A DNA stretch of 64,000 nt, taken from the NCBI RefSeq assembly GCF_000732195.1, contig NZ_JNNU01000002.1, positions 620,001 through 684,000 on the forward strand, read 5' to 3'. Made by a program: the position numbers and the translations under genes. Under the pieces are notes generated by a model. That model did no database searches. It saw nothing but the letters and a program-made list of their open reading frames with translations, and was not told the origin of the DNA. The stretch is from Neorhizobium vignae (GTDB lineage Bacteria > Pseudomonadota > Alphaproteobacteria > Rhizobiales > Rhizobiaceae). Below are positions 50,852-62,095 of the stretch, piece after piece (position 1 is the first letter of the stretch; each line of letters begins with the position of its first letter).

Positions 50852-51968
50852 AACCGAGCACCTCCGTGGAAAGGCCGGTTGCGGCATAGAAGCGTTCGGC
50901 GCGCTCCCGAACGGCAGGGTCGGCCGGATAGGCAACAACCAGCGAACCATAGGGCTCGCCGGCGATTTCCTCGATCGTGCCGGCGAGAATGTTGACGTCG
51001 GCGCCGAGTTCGGTGACCAGCCGCGCAGTCAGCGGCTGGAAGGCCGTCGCTCCGAAAAAGATCAGCCGCACCAGGACGCGGTCGCCGGCGGACGGCTGCG
51101 GCTTCAGGTTGGAGCGAATCCAGTCCGGCAGATTGGTGCCGAGCGCTGCCGACAGAAGCGAGCGTGTCGTCTCATGCTTGGCACCGGTGAACACGTCGAA
51201 CGTGCGGCCGGCCTCGACGATCTTGCCGCGGTCGATCACCGCCACATCCGAGGCGATGGTCTTCACCACCTCCATCTCGTGGGTGATCAAAAGCACGGTG
51301 AGGCCGAGTTCGGCATTGATGCGCTTCAGAAGCGCCAGGATCGACTGCGTCGTTTCCGGGTCGAGCGCCGAGGTCGCCTCGTCCGAAAGCAGCAGTTTCG
51401 GCGAGGTGGCGAGTGCCCGGGCAATGCCGATGCGCTGCTTCTGGCCGCCGGAGAGCTCGGCCGGGTAACGATCCGACTTGTCGCCGAGGCCGACCAGATC
51501 GATCAGCGGCGCCACCTTGGCACGGATTGCCTGTCTGTCGAGGCCGGCGATTTCGAGTGGCAGCGCGACGTTGTCGAAGGCGGTGCGCGACGAGAGCAGA
51601 TTGAAGTGCTGGAAGATCATGCCGACCTGGCGGCGCAGATCCCGAAGCCCGTTTTCCGACAGGCCGCCCACCTCCACACCGTCGACGACGACGCGGCCGG
51701 AGGTCGCCTTTTCCAGCCCGTTGACGAGGCGGATCAGGGTCGACTTGCCGGCGCCCGAGCGGCCGATAATGCCGGTGATCGCGCCACGCGCCACGGAAAG
51801 GTCGATGCCGTCAAGCGCGGTGAACTGGCTCTTGTCGTCGGCACCGCCGAAGCGTTTCGTCACCGCTTCGAAAGTAACCATCGACGTTGGTGAAGACAGT
51901 GGTTGTTCAGGCGGTATCGACACGGCGCCGTGCGGCGCCTCGAGCAGGGTTTGAACTTTTATGGACAT
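50841..51968 (-). CDS. metN: Methionine ABC transporter, ATP-binding protein
   Basis: From the ATG at 51968 ([17 protein letters not shown]) the product is 375 aa; a start at [13 protein letters not shown] is the conserved domain start, so the first 30 residues are an extension. Walker A is GRSGAGKST, the signature [13 protein letters not shown], and Walker [14 protein letters not shown]. The last 90 residues are the NIL (ACT-like) domain by which methionine inhibits transport. First gene of metNIQ. I looked for a SAM riboswitch upstream and did not see one. Confidence 0.95.
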   Translation of the reverse strand: MSIKVQTLLEAPHGAVSIPPEQPLSSPTSMVTFEAVTKRFGGADDKSQFTALDGIDLSVARGAITGIIGRSGAGKSTLIRLVNGLEKATSGRVVVDGVEVGGLSENGLRDLRRQVGMIFQHFNLLSSRTAFDNVALPLEIAGLDRQAIRAKVAPLIDLVGLGDKSDRYPAELSGGQKQRIGIARALATSPKLLLSDEATSALDPETTQSILALLKRINAELGLTVLLITHEMEVVKTIASDVAVIDRGKIVEAGRTFDVFTGAKHETTRSLLSAALGTNLPDWIRSNLKPQPSAGDRVLVRLIFFGATAFQPLTARLVTELGADVNILAGTIEEIAGEPYGSLVVAYPADPAVRERAERFYAATGLSTEVLGYVA

Positions 51969-52059
51969 CGGAAACTCTTTTACGGACCGGCCGGCGCAAC
52001 GGTGACACAAGGGGAACATCCCACTGGTCAGTCACACATTCGGCTCACGCGTCGATATA

Positions 52060-52095
52060 ATAGTCTGCCCATGTCTCGTCCACACGCAGCCGCCA
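52060..52095 (-). promoter_or_regulatory. Possible metN promoter
   Basis: On the minus strand ATTATAT (around 52070) looks like a -10 element about 100 bases upstream of the metN start. The -35 is unclear. The rest of the 240-base gap to the EAL gene holds no other recognised signal. Confidence 0.35.
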
Positions 52096-52208
52096 CTCGG
52101 CCGACAATCCAGTGCTCTTATTGCACCGCAGCGTCGCCGGGCCGAGAAACGAATTTCCAGATATTGCGGTGGATGGAAAATATTCGGACGGATTAGCGGC
52201 AATCCGCG

Positions 52209-52958
52209 TCACGACGCCAGTTTCAGATCCGGACTTGCAAAGCTCTCGAAGGTAGGCCGGCTGAAAACATAGCCCTGCACGAGCGACACGCCGAGATCCC
52301 GCAGGACCTTGAGCTCTTCATGCGTTTCAACTCCTTCGCAGACGGCAACGACGCCGAATTCGTCGAGCATCGCCAGGCTGTGTTTGACGACGACGCGCTT
52401 GGCCGCGTCCTGATCGATACCGCGGATCAGCTCCATGTCGAATTTGACGATATCCGGCTGGAATTGCGAAAGCAGATTGAGCCCTGAATAACCGGCGCCG
52501 AAATCGTCGATCGCCGTCTTGAACCCCATGTCCTTGTAGGTGCGCAGAATATTCAGGAGATGTTTCACATCCACCTGCTCGCCCTCGGTGAACTCGAAAA
52601 TGATCCGGTCCAGCGGAAAACCCGCCTGCGTGGCCGTCGCAAGCGTCAGTCGGATACAGGCCCGCGGCTCGTAGACGGCGTTCGGCATGAAATTGATGGA
52701 AAGCTTGGTATCCGGAGAATCAGCGCCCAGGCGCGCCGCGAGCTGAATGGCTTTGACGCGACACTGCTGGTCGAACGCATATCGGTTATGCTCCGTTACC
52801 TGCGACAGGACCGACATGGCGCCCTCTCCGCCGAGCCCGCGAACCAGAGCCTCCTGCGCGAAGACCGTACCGGTTCGCAGATCGACGATCGGCTGGAAAG
52901 CCATCGAAAATGGGATTTCGAAACCCTCGCCCTCACGGCATCCCACGCAACCAGCCAT
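52209..52958 (-). CDS. EAL-domain c-di-GMP phosphodiesterase
   Basis: From the ATG at 52958 (MAGCVGCREGEGFEIPFSMA) the product is 249 aa, almost only an EAL domain; a start at 53024 would add 22 residues. Catalytic motifs are kept: QEALVRG, LSINFMPN, FEFTEGE, IDDFGAGYSG, DIVKFDM, CEGVETHEE, LVQGYVF. Two Cys in the first six residues (AGCVGC) suggest a redox or metal response. Cytoplasmic. It lies 66 bases downstream of the GH1 gene on the same strand. Confidence 0.9.
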   Translation of the reverse strand: MAGCVGCREGEGFEIPFSMAFQPIVDLRTGTVFAQEALVRGLGGEGAMSVLSQVTEHNRYAFDQQCRVKAIQLAARLGADSPDTKLSINFMPNAVYEPRACIRLTLATATQAGFPLDRIIFEFTEGEQVDVKHLLNILRTYKDMGFKTAIDDFGAGYSGLNLLSQFQPDIVKFDMELIRGIDQDAAKRVVVKHSLAMLDEFGVVAVCEGVETHEELKVLRDLGVSLVQGYVFSRPTFESFASPDLKLAS

Positions 52959-53024
52959 CGCACTATCTCCAGCAATCAGAAGGCGATGGGTATCACAGCA
53001 TCCCTTAAAAAAGGATCTTCGCAT

Positions 53025-54413
53025 TTACGCAGATTTATGGTTGCCTTTCGGAAATAACGACGCGAGTTCGCGGTACCACTTGCCGCTTTTCTTGATTGTC
53101 CGTTCCTGGGTCTCGTAATTCACATGCACGAGGCCGAACCGCATGCGGTAGCCCTCCGCCCATTCGAAATTGTCCATCAGGCTCCAGGCGAAATAACCCT
53201 TCATCGGGTAACCGTCCCTGATCAGGTCGGCGACCACCGAAAGGTGCTCGACATAATAATCCAGACGCGGCTGATCATCCACCTCGCCGCCCGCCGGCTC
53301 CATGTTGTAGCAGGCGCCGTTCTCGGTGATGTAGCAGTCCGGCAGCTCGTAGCGGCGGTAGAGATCCTCGACCAGCAGTTTCAGGCCCGGCGCATAGACT
53401 TCCCAGCCGATATCCGTCTTGACGTCGCTGGCGGGCTTGGCCTCGACCGTCCAGGGGAAATCGCCGGAGCGCGTCGCATCATCATGCACCCGGTCCGGCT
53501 TGTAGTAATTGAGACCCCACCAGTCGAGCTTCTGGCTGATGATCTTGAGATCGCCCTCTTCGACGACCGGCATGCGATCCCCGAGCGCTTCCAGGAACGC
53601 TTTCGGATATTCGCCCTTGAAGACCGGATCGAAAAAAGCGCCGTTATGGAACTGGTGGGCGCGCTCGGCGGCTGCGAGATCTGCCGGGCTGTCGGAGCCG
53701 GCGATGATCGACGCGGCGTTGATGACGGTGCCGACCGGAACGTCCGGCGTCACATGCCGGATCGCCTCGACGCCGAGCCCGTGGGCAAGGTTGACATGGT
53801 GCATGGCGGCGAGCGCCGCCTGCATGTTCTTCTCGCCCGGCGCATGAATGCCGTAGAGGTGGCTGAGCCAGACGATGCACCAGGGCTCGTTGAAGGTGGC
53901 AACCGCATCCAGCCGGTCACCAAGCCGCGCCATCACCACCTTGGCGTAACGCTGGAAGGCGTAGGCCGTCGAGCGCGCCGCCCAGCCACCCTCGCCCATC
54001 AGCGAAAGCGGCAGGTCCCAATGATAGAGGGTCGCATAGGTCTTGATGCCGCGCGCCTTGCAGCCGTCGATGAGGCGATCGTAGAAGTCCAGCCCCTGTT
54101 CGTTGATGCGGCCGGTGCCGTCTGGGATGATCCTCGGCCAGGCGATCGAAAAGCGGTAGGCTTCGACGCCCATTTCCTGGATGAGATCGAGATCCTGTTC
54201 CCAGCGATTGTAATGATCGCAGGCGACGTCGCCATTATGCCCCTGATAGACCCGGCCCGGCATCTTCGAGAACGCATCCCAGATCGAGGGTTTGCGGCCA
54301 TCCGCCTTGGTGGACCCTTCGATCTGGTAGGACGCCGTGGCGACGCCCCATAGGAAATCGCCGGGAAACCCAGCCGCGAATTTTTGGGGATCGGGCGTTT
54401 TGGGATTGGTCAT
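53025..54413 (-). CDS. Beta-glucosidase, glycoside hydrolase family 1
   Basis: The start at 54413 (MTNPKTPDPQKFAAGFPGDF) gives 462 aa, normal for GH1. FLWGVATASYQIEGS is the N-terminal signature. The acid/base Glu is in VATFNEPWC (about 170) and the nucleophile Glu in YITENGACY (about 375). No signal peptide, so it acts on beta-glucosides already imported, such as cellobiose or plant glucosides. The frame runs on upstream without similarity. It heads away from the sugar-uptake block on the same strand. Confidence 0.94.
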   Translation of the reverse strand: MTNPKTPDPQKFAAGFPGDFLWGVATASYQIEGSTKADGRKPSIWDAFSKMPGRVYQGHNGDVACDHYNRWEQDLDLIQEMGVEAYRFSIAWPRIIPDGTGRINEQGLDFYDRLIDGCKARGIKTYATLYHWDLPLSLMGEGGWAARSTAYAFQRYAKVVMARLGDRLDAVATFNEPWCIVWLSHLYGIHAPGEKNMQAALAAMHHVNLAHGLGVEAIRHVTPDVPVGTVINAASIIAGSDSPADLAAAERAHQFHNGAFFDPVFKGEYPKAFLEALGDRMPVVEEGDLKIISQKLDWWGLNYYKPDRVHDDATRSGDFPWTVEAKPASDVKTDIGWEVYAPGLKLLVEDLYRRYELPDCYITENGACYNMEPAGGEVDDQPRLDYYVEHLSVVADLIRDGYPMKGYFAWSLMDNFEWAEGYRMRFGLVHVNYETQERTIKKSGKWYRELASLFPKGNHKSA

Positions 54414-54530
54414 GGGAATGCCGCCATATCTGGTTGCGCAAGGTCTGCCGGACCATCTTTCGCGGCGATTTAACCAAGCGGCGCGCGGATGTACAGATGA
54501 GAATTCTGAAACGTTGCAGATCCGCTGCCT

Positions 54531-54640
54531 GCTTCCTCCCCGTTGCGGGGAGAGTCTTCTTCTCGTGAGGATCTTCTGCAGGAAACCCCTCCCGCTGCCG
54601 GCCACCCTCCCCACAAGGGGGAGGGTTAGGGATGCCGCGC
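54531..54640. repeat. Rhizobial-type intergenic palindromic repeats (copy 2, two modules)
   Basis: The left module pairs CTCCCCG with CGGGGAG (54535-54552). The right module (54585-54640) pairs CCCTCCCC with GGGGGAGGG around a short loop and matches, on the opposite strand, the element at 30544-30590. They fill most of the 316-base gap between the GH1 and Gfo/Idh/MocA genes. The rest of the gap, 54641-54729, shows nothing further. Confidence 0.65.
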
Positions 54641-54729
54641 TTACCTCGGGCTACCTCACTCTTGGCTGCAGGGGTTACAAGTCATGATTTATCACAGCCA
54701 AATCATGACCTTGTTTGTTATTTAGCCGC

Positions 54730-55902
54730 TTACAGCTTCACCCAGGCCCCGTTCTTCTTCGAGGACGCAACGCATGCCTCGACGAACGCCACACCCTTCA
54801 CGCCGTCGTCCACGGACGGGTAGATGACCGCCTTGTCGACCGCGACGCCTTTCTTGACGGCGTTGATGGCGCGGGCGGCTTCCGTGTAGATGGTTGCAAA
54901 GGCTTCGAGGTAACCTTCCGGGTGGCCGGACGGGATGCGGCTGACGCGAGCGGCGGACGGGCCGGAACCGGCACCGTTGCGGGTGATCAGGCGCTTCGGC
55001 TCGCCGAACGGCGTGAACCACAGATAATTCGGATCGGCCTGCACCCATTCGATGCCGCCCTTGGTTCCGTAGACGCGGATCTTCAGGCCGTTCTCATGGC
55101 CGGGCGCCACCTGGCTGCACCAGAGCATGCCCTTGGCGCCGCCTTCGTAGCGCAGCATCACATGGGCGTTGTCGTCGAGCCTGCGACCCTCGACGAAACT
55201 GTCAAGATCGGCCGCGAGACTTTCGAGCGTCAGACCGGTGATGAAGGCGGCGAGGTTATAGGCATGCGTGCCAATATCGCCGGTCGAACCGCCGGCGCCC
55301 GACTGGGCCGGATCGGTGCGCCAGACGGCCTGTTTGGCGCCGGTCTGCTCGACGGCCTCGGTCAGCCAGTCCTGCGGATACTCCACCTGCACGACGCGGA
55401 TTTTCCCGAGATCGCCATTGGCGACCATTTCGCGCGCCTGGCGCACCATCGGATAACCGGTGTAATTGTGGGTGAGGATGAACAGCGCGCCGCTTTCGTC
55501 AGCCGCCTTCTTCATCTTCCTGGCGTCGGCGAGATTGGAGGTCAGCGGCTTGTCGCAGATGACGTGGATGCCGCGCTTCAGAAATTCCTTGGCCGCATCG
55601 TAATGCACGTGGTTCGGCGTGACGATCGACACCGCCTCGATGCCGTCCTTCAGCCGCGCTTCGCGGATCGCCATCTCCTTGTAGGAGCCATAGGTGCGCG
55701 ACGGATCGAGACCGAGATCGCGGCCCGAGGCGATCGCCTTTTCCGGCGCCGACGACAGCGCGCCGGCGACCAGGTCGAACTGGTCGTCCAGTCTGGCCGC
55801 CATGCGATGCACCGCTCCGATGAACGCCCCCGCTCCACCACCAACCATTCCGAGCCGGATGCGCGGCTCCCGCGCCTGTTCGTCCTTGCCTTCGATTGCC
55901 AT
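54730..55902 (-). CDS. Gfo/Idh/MocA-family sugar dehydrogenase
   Basis: The product is 390 aa, started after AAGGAGA. The Rossmann motif is LGMVGGGAGAFIGAVH (about 17-32); VTPNHVHYDAA and CDKPLTSN (the EKP-type Lys) follow near 95 and 117; GGSTGDIGTHAYNL holds the catalytic Asp/His pair near 210. It oxidises a sugar or cyclitol with NAD(P)+. Its neighbour, the sugar isomerase/epimerase gene, is a common partner; both probably serve the same sugar imported by the ABC system at 58.3-61.9 kb. Confidence 0.92.
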   Translation of the reverse strand: MAIEGKDEQAREPRIRLGMVGGGAGAFIGAVHRMAARLDDQFDLVAGALSSAPEKAIASGRDLGLDPSRTYGSYKEMAIREARLKDGIEAVSIVTPNHVHYDAAKEFLKRGIHVICDKPLTSNLADARKMKKAADESGALFILTHNYTGYPMVRQAREMVANGDLGKIRVVQVEYPQDWLTEAVEQTGAKQAVWRTDPAQSGAGGSTGDIGTHAYNLAAFITGLTLESLAADLDSFVEGRRLDDNAHVMLRYEGGAKGMLWCSQVAPGHENGLKIRVYGTKGGIEWVQADPNYLWFTPFGEPKRLITRNGAGSGPSAARVSRIPSGHPEGYLEAFATIYTEAARAINAVKKGVAVDKAVIYPSVDDGVKGVAFVEACVASSKKNGAWVKL

Positions 55903-56101
55903 GATATTTCTCCTTATTCGATTTCTTGAAAACCCTGTGGTGGATTTCGCCCTGCGATCAGGCTAGTTTTCCGCCGCGAGACAAAAGGACACCCCGACCG
56001 TGAACACCAAGCCCCGCCTCCGCTGAGGCTCCACGTATTTGAAACAGCCGCCCGTCGAACGATAGGGCGCCTCTTGCAAAATCCATGGAAAAGGTCCGGT
56101 C

Positions 56102-56734
56102 ATGCCCCTTCTCGACGCGACAGCCACGCATCCCATTACCCTTCCCGACGGCAGGCTTTACCGCGATACGGTTTACCTGAAGAACGTCATCGATCACCCG
56201 CGCATGGAGATCGGCGATTACAGCTACTTCACCCATTCCGGAGAGCATGACGAAACCGCCGGCATACTCGCGCCCTACCTTTTCCGCGACAGCCGGGAAC
56301 GGCTGGTGATCGGCAAGTTCGTGCAGATCGCCAGGGGCAGCTATTTCATCACCAGTTCCGCAAACCATCCGATGACGGGTTTTACCACTTATCCGTTCCG
56401 CATCTTCAAACCCGAGACGTTCGGATACAAGGACTTGCCGGTCAGGGACACGATCATCGGACATGACGTCTGGATCGGCCACAACGCCGCGATCATGCCC
56501 GGTGTGAACATCGGCCATGGGGCGATCGTCGCCGCGGCGTCGGTGGTCGCGCACGATGTACCACCCTATGCGGTTGTCGGCGGAAATCCGGCAGGTCTCA
56601 TCCGTATGCGTTACCCCGCGGAGATCATCGCCGAACTTCTCGAGCTTGCCTGGTGGAATTGGTCGTTCGACAAGATAGCGGCAAATCTGCCCGCGCTCGA
56701 AAGTGGCGATCTTGTGGCCTTGAAGAGAGCTTGA
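56102..56734 (+). CDS. CatB-type O-acetyltransferase (left-handed beta-helix)
   Basis: The product is 210 aa with hexapeptide repeats: MEIGDYSYFTHSGEHDE, IIGHDVWIGHNAAIMPGVNI and GAIVAAASVVAHDVPPYAVV form the beta-helix; VGGNPAGLIR is the family end. Catalytic His is likely in SSANHPM. Relatives acetylate chloramphenicol or streptogramin (CatB, Vat) and surface sugars; resistance cannot be concluded from sequence. It is the only plus-strand gene in the carbohydrate block. Confidence 0.9.
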   Translation: MPLLDATATHPITLPDGRLYRDTVYLKNVIDHPRMEIGDYSYFTHSGEHDETAGILAPYLFRDSRERLVIGKFVQIARGSYFITSSANHPMTGFTTYPFRIFKPETFGYKDLPVRDTIIGHDVWIGHNAAIMPGVNIGHGAIVAAASVVAHDVPPYAVVGGNPAGLIRMRYPAEIIAELLELAWWNWSFDKIAANLPALESGDLVALKRA

Positions 56735-56849
56735 CGACATCACGACACGCCCACAGCAAGGCGGATGAAAAGTTCGGGAGCCTGTTCTTGCCTGAGTTCG
56801 TTTGCCATGAATTTCTCCCGAAACTGAAATCGGAACTCCACGCCCCTCT

Positions 56850-56990
56850 GTCACCCCGTGACATCTCCTCCACGAGGAGATCAACCGCGGACGCTTTGCC
56901 TCATCCATTTTATTGGGGCTCAACAGTACTCCATCCGATCTCCCCCTTTGTGGGGGAGATGCCCGGCAGGGGGAGACACGGCATCTCTCG
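56850..56990. repeat. Rhizobial-type intergenic palindromic repeats (copy 3)
   Basis: ATCTCCTC (56863-56870) with GAGGAGAT (56874-56881) is an 8-bp hairpin. GATCTCCCCC with GGGGGAGAT (about 56938-56959) forms the second, followed by GCCCGGCAGGGGGAG as in copy 5. Together they fill the gap between the acetyltransferase and sugar isomerase genes (56735-56999). Confidence 0.6.
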
Positions 56991-56999
56991 GCTCAGCTG

Positions 57000-58052
57000 T
57001 TAAAGCCCCAGCATCCGCCGGTTGGCCGCCTCGTCGGTACCGCCGCTGGCAAAGTCGTCGAACGCCTTTTCCGTGACGCGGATGATGTGCGCCTTCACGA
57101 ATTCGGCGCCTTCGCGGGCTCCATCCTCGGGATGCTTCAGCGCGCATTCCCATTCGACCACGGCCCAGCCGTCGAAATCGTTGGCGGCCATTTTCGAGAA
57201 GATCGAACCGAAATCGACCTGGCCGTCGCCGGGCGAGCGGAAGCGGCCGGCGCGGCCGACCCATCCCTGGTAACCGCCGTAAACACCCTGCCGGCCGGTC
57301 GGGTTGAATTCCGCGTCCTTGACGTGGAACATCTTGATCCGGTCCTTGTAGATGTCGATGTTGTCGAGATAGTCGAGGCATTGCAGCACGTAATGCGACG
57401 GATCGTAGAGCATGTTGGCGCGCGGGTGGTTCTTCACCCGCTCCAGGAACATCTCGAAGGTGACGCCGTCGTGCAGGTCTTCGCCGGGATGCGTCTCGTA
57501 ACATATGTCGACGCCGCAGGAATCGGCATGGTCGAGGATCGGCGTCCAGCGCTTGGCGAGTTCGTCGAAGGCGGTCTCGACGAGACCGGCCGGGCGCTGC
57601 GGCCACGGATACATGTAGGGCCAGGCAAGCGCGCCGGAAAAGGTCGCGTGCGCCTTGATGCCGAGGTGCTTCGAAGCGGTGATCGCCATCTTCACCTGCT
57701 CGACGGCCCAAGCTTGGCGCGCCTTCGGATTGCCGCGCACTTCAGGTGCCGCAAACCCGTCGAAGGCTTCGTCATAGGCCGGGTGTACCGCGACGAGCTG
57801 GCCCTGCAGATGGGTCGCAAGCTCCGTCACCTCGACGCCATTGGCGCGCGCGACACCGGCGAATTCGTCGCAATAATCCTTGGAGGCGGCAGCTTGTCTG
57901 AGGTCGATGAGCTGGCCGGCCCAGGTGGGCACCTGCACGCCGAGATACCCCTTGTCGGCCGCCCATTTGGTGATCCCGTCCCAGGTATTGAACGGCGCCG
58001 CATCGCCCGCAAACTGGCCGAGAAAGATGGCCGGGCCCTTGATCGTCTTCAT
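57000..58052 (-). CDS. Sugar phosphate isomerase/epimerase (xylose-isomerase-like TIM barrel)
   Basis: The product is 350 aa, started after AGAGGAA. Metal-site motifs of the AP-endonuclease-2/IolE-like fold are visible: CYETHPGEDLHDG (Glu), MLYDPSHYVLQCLDY (Asp/His), KMFHVKDAEFN (His/Asp) and VVEWECAL (Glu). It interconverts a keto and aldo sugar or acts as an epimerase or dehydratase. Context (dehydrogenase on one side, CUT2 importer on the other) points to a catabolic step for the imported sugar. Confidence 0.9.
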   Translation of the reverse strand: MKTIKGPAIFLGQFAGDAAPFNTWDGITKWAADKGYLGVQVPTWAGQLIDLRQAAASKDYCDEFAGVARANGVEVTELATHLQGQLVAVHPAYDEAFDGFAAPEVRGNPKARQAWAVEQVKMAITASKHLGIKAHATFSGALAWPYMYPWPQRPAGLVETAFDELAKRWTPILDHADSCGVDICYETHPGEDLHDGVTFEMFLERVKNHPRANMLYDPSHYVLQCLDYLDNIDIYKDRIKMFHVKDAEFNPTGRQGVYGGYQGWVGRAGRFRSPGDGQVDFGSIFSKMAANDFDGWAVVEWECALKHPEDGAREGAEFVKAHIIRVTEKAFDDFASGGTDEAANRRMLGL

Positions 58053-58082
58053 GATGTTTCCTCTTCAGAAATTGGCGTGCCT

Positions 58083-58250
58083 GGACTGCTTCTCCTCCCC
58101 CATTCCTGTCCTCGGGCTTGATCCGGGGATTGTCACAGGAATCCAGTGCGCACAAGTCTTGGGCGCGGAAGAGGCTTTTCACGGCGCAGATGCGCCGTGG
58201 CTGGCTTCCTGCGACAAGCACAGGAATGATGGTGAGGTTGTGGCCGTGCC
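58083..58250. repeat. Long intergenic repeat element with hairpins
   Basis: ATTCCTGT-type arms (58104-58111) face ACAGGAAT (58134-58141) and reappear inverted at the far end (ACAGGAATGA near 58220). CGGCGCAGATGCGCCG (58178-58193) is a perfect inner hairpin. The layout is that of rhizobial intergenic mosaic elements. It fills the 233-base gap between the isomerase and the binding-protein gene. Confidence 0.6.
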
Positions 58251-58285
58251 TGCCAAAATAAAGGCGGGCACGGCAGTGTTAGCTA

Positions 58286-59236
58286 TCAGAACGGCGAATC
58301 CGGGAAGTAGAAGTTCTTGGCATTTTCCTTCGTCACCAGCGTGGCGTCGAGAATGTAGGTGCCGCTCACCGGAACCTTGTCGTAGAAATTGCCGGCGGTG
58401 AGTTCCATGGCGGTCGCCACCATTGCCGGCGGATAAAGAACGTCGACCGGGATCATCTTGTCGCCGTCCATGACCTTCTTCACCATGTCCTTGGAGCCCG
58501 CGCCGCCGACCACATACTTGATGTCGGTGCGCTTGGCCTGGGAGATGGCTTCGAGAACGCCGACGGCCATGTCATCGTCCTGGCACCAGACCACGTCGAT
58601 CTTCGGATACTTTGTCAGGAAGTCCTGCATCACCTTGAACGCGTCGTCGCGGCTCCAGTTGCCGAACTGGCGATCGAGGATCTTCACCTTGGAGCCGGCA
58701 ATGCCCTTGTCGAAACCGTCCTGGCGCTGCTGGTCGATCGGGATCGGCAGGCCGCGGATGACGACGACCTGGGCGTCCGGCGTGGTCTTCTTGATGTATT
58801 CGCCGGCGACCTGGCCGAGCGCCGGGTTGTTGCCGGCAACGTAGAGGTCACGGATGGTGCTGTCGTTGACGGAGGGCGCGCGGTCGACGAGCGCCACGAA
58901 CGTGCCCTTGTCCTTGACCTGCTGGATGGCGTTGACGAGCGGATCCGGATCGGACGGCAGGATGACCAGCGCGTCGAGCCCCTGGACCGCGAGGTCCTGC
59001 ACGGCGTTTGCCTGGCTCGCCGCGTCCGGCGAGGTCTTGACGATGACGTTCAGGCCCGGATGCTCCTTCATCAGGAGCTTGGCGACGCGTTCGGCATGGA
59101 ACACGACGCCGGCAGTCCAGCCATGGTCGGCAGCCGGAATGGAAACGCCGATCGTCACCTTCTTGTCCTGTGCGAAGGCGGTGCCGGCGAGAAGCGCCAG
59201 CGAGGCCACGGCCAGTCCCAAAATTTGTCTGCGCAT
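58286..59236 (-). CDS. Sugar ABC transporter, substrate-binding protein (CUT2)
   Basis: The product is 316 aa with a signal peptide MRRQILGLAVASLALLAGTA ending FAQ. The type I periplasmic-binding fold shows VTIGVSIPAADHGWTAGVVF, DALVILPSDPDPLVNAIQ, RAPSVNDSTIRDLYVAGNN and the hinge WCQDDDMAVGVLEAI. It is RbsB-like; the conserved Asp/Asn/Arg residues fit a pentose or hexose. Last gene of the transporter operon, 102 bases after the permease, with a hairpin in between. GGGAGAG ribosome site. Confidence 0.93.
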   Translation of the reverse strand: MRRQILGLAVASLALLAGTAFAQDKKVTIGVSIPAADHGWTAGVVFHAERVAKLLMKEHPGLNVIVKTSPDAASQANAVQDLAVQGLDALVILPSDPDPLVNAIQQVKDKGTFVALVDRAPSVNDSTIRDLYVAGNNPALGQVAGEYIKKTTPDAQVVVIRGLPIPIDQQRQDGFDKGIAGSKVKILDRQFGNWSRDDAFKVMQDFLTKYPKIDVVWCQDDDMAVGVLEAISQAKRTDIKYVVGGAGSKDMVKKVMDGDKMIPVDVLYPPAMVATAMELTAGNFYDKVPVSGTYILDATLVTKENAKNFYFPDSPF

Positions 59237-59277
59237 TGTTTCTCTCTCCCACGATATCAGGGTCTTTAGTATTTCAG

Positions 59278-59304
59278 GACCGGGCGCGACCCATCAGCCC
59301 GGTC
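59278..59304 (-). promoter_or_regulatory. Hairpin between permease and binding-protein genes
   Basis: GACCGGGC (59278-59285) and GCCCGGTC (59297-59304) are a perfect 8-bp inverted repeat with an 11-base loop, 41 bases upstream of the binding-protein start. No T-run. Such hairpins often protect one side of a processed mRNA and raise the level of the binding protein over the membrane parts. Confidence 0.5.
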
Positions 59305-59338
59305 AATTTGCGTCTTGACCTATATCCGCTTCAGCGGC

Positions 59339-60339
59339 CTATTTCCGCATCAGCGACCTTTGAACCAGCATGGCGATGATGATGATCGCTCCCTGGATGG
59401 CGCCGATCAGATATTCGCTGACGAAGTTGGACAACAGCATGATGTTGCCGACGATTTCCAGAATGAAGGCGCCGCAGATCGTGCCCCAGATGCGCCCGAC
59501 CCCTCCCCGAAGCGCCGTGCCGCCGACGACGACCGCGGTGATCGCCTGCAGTTCCCAGAAGCTGCCTGTTGTCGCCGATGTCGAGCCGAGGCGCGGCACG
59601 TAGAGCAGCACGGCAACCGCGACGCAGAGCCCCTGGATGACATAGGTGACGGTGCGCACCCGGTTGATCGAAATGCCGGAATAGCGCGCTACGTCCTCGT
59701 TCGAGCCGACCGCGGTGACATGCCGGCCGTAGCGGGTGCGGTAGAGCACGAAGGCGGCGATGGCGGCGGTGACGAAGATGACGATGATCGGGATCGGCAC
59801 GCCGACGAACGAACCGGAATAGACCGGCCGGTAGAGCGCCATGATGTCCCGGTCGCGCACGGTAATGGCGCCCCCCTGGCTGAGCCAGGTAGTGAGGCCG
59901 CGATAGATGCCCATCGTGCCGAGCGTGGCGATGAACGGTTCGATCCTGCCTATCGTGGTGATCAGGCCGTTGGCGAGCCCGCAGGCGGCGCCGATCGCAA
60001 TCGCCAGCGCCATGCCGGCGGTGAGCGCCAGCGCGGGGTCGGCGATCGTCCCCGAGTTCAGGAAGAGGATCATCAGGCTGGCGACGAAGGCGAGCATGGC
60101 GCCGACCGAAAGGTCGAGCCCGCCCGAAGTGATCACATATGTCGCGCCAAGCGCGATGACGGCGATGAAGGAACTGCGCGTCACGACGTTCAGAAGATTG
60201 GCGGACGTCATGAAGTTCGGGTTGGCGAAATAGCCGAGCACCAGGAGAAGGGCGAGCGCGATGAACGGCGCGATCGCCGCCATGTCCCAGTCCTTGGAGG
60301 TTTTCGGTGCCTTGGCCGGTTCGCTAACGACATTCGCCA

Positions 60340-60343
<4 letters not shown>
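59339..60343 (-). CDS. Sugar ABC transporter, permease (CUT2)
   Basis: The product is 334 aa with about ten membrane helices (RbsC-like). Family motifs are TSGGLDLSVGAMLAFVASLMI (about 105-125), ANGLITTIGRIEPFIATLGTMG and GGTALRGGVGRIWGT near 275. It overlaps the ATPase gene by 4 bases (ATGA). It forms the membrane channel for the sugar delivered by the binding protein. Confidence 0.94.
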
Positions 60344-61863
<1,520 letters not shown>

Positions 61864-62095
61864 CGCGCAGCACCCATGACCATAGAGCAGCGCATGGCCC
61901 GACAGCGAACCGCTGCGTTACCGACAGCACGCCTGTATATGATAATCTGCACCCAAGCTCCTCCCATCAGAACGCTAGCCCAGATTCTGAGGTACGTAAA
62001 GCAGATTTGCCAAGCTCACACGCGAACGTGGGGACACTTTACGCAAACCTCCTGCCGGTTGTCGTTTGTCGCGTTGTTGCCCTTCTCCAACGGCA
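61864..62095. other. Likely promoter region of the sugar transporter operon
   Basis: The region is AT-richer than the genes. On the minus strand TATCATATACA (around 61945) could hold a -10 element. CGTAAAG (61995-62001) and CTTTACG (62037-62043) form a wide inverted pair that could be half-sites. The operator is not certain. Confidence 0.4.

Noticed and set aside
51969..52208. SAM riboswitch upstream of metN
   Set aside because: I looked for SAM-II-type motifs common before methionine genes in alphaproteobacteria and did not find them.
61995..62043. CGTAAAG / CTTTACG pair as a firm operator of the sugar transporter
   Set aside because: Seven-base arms 35 bases apart can arise by chance; noted only as a possibility.
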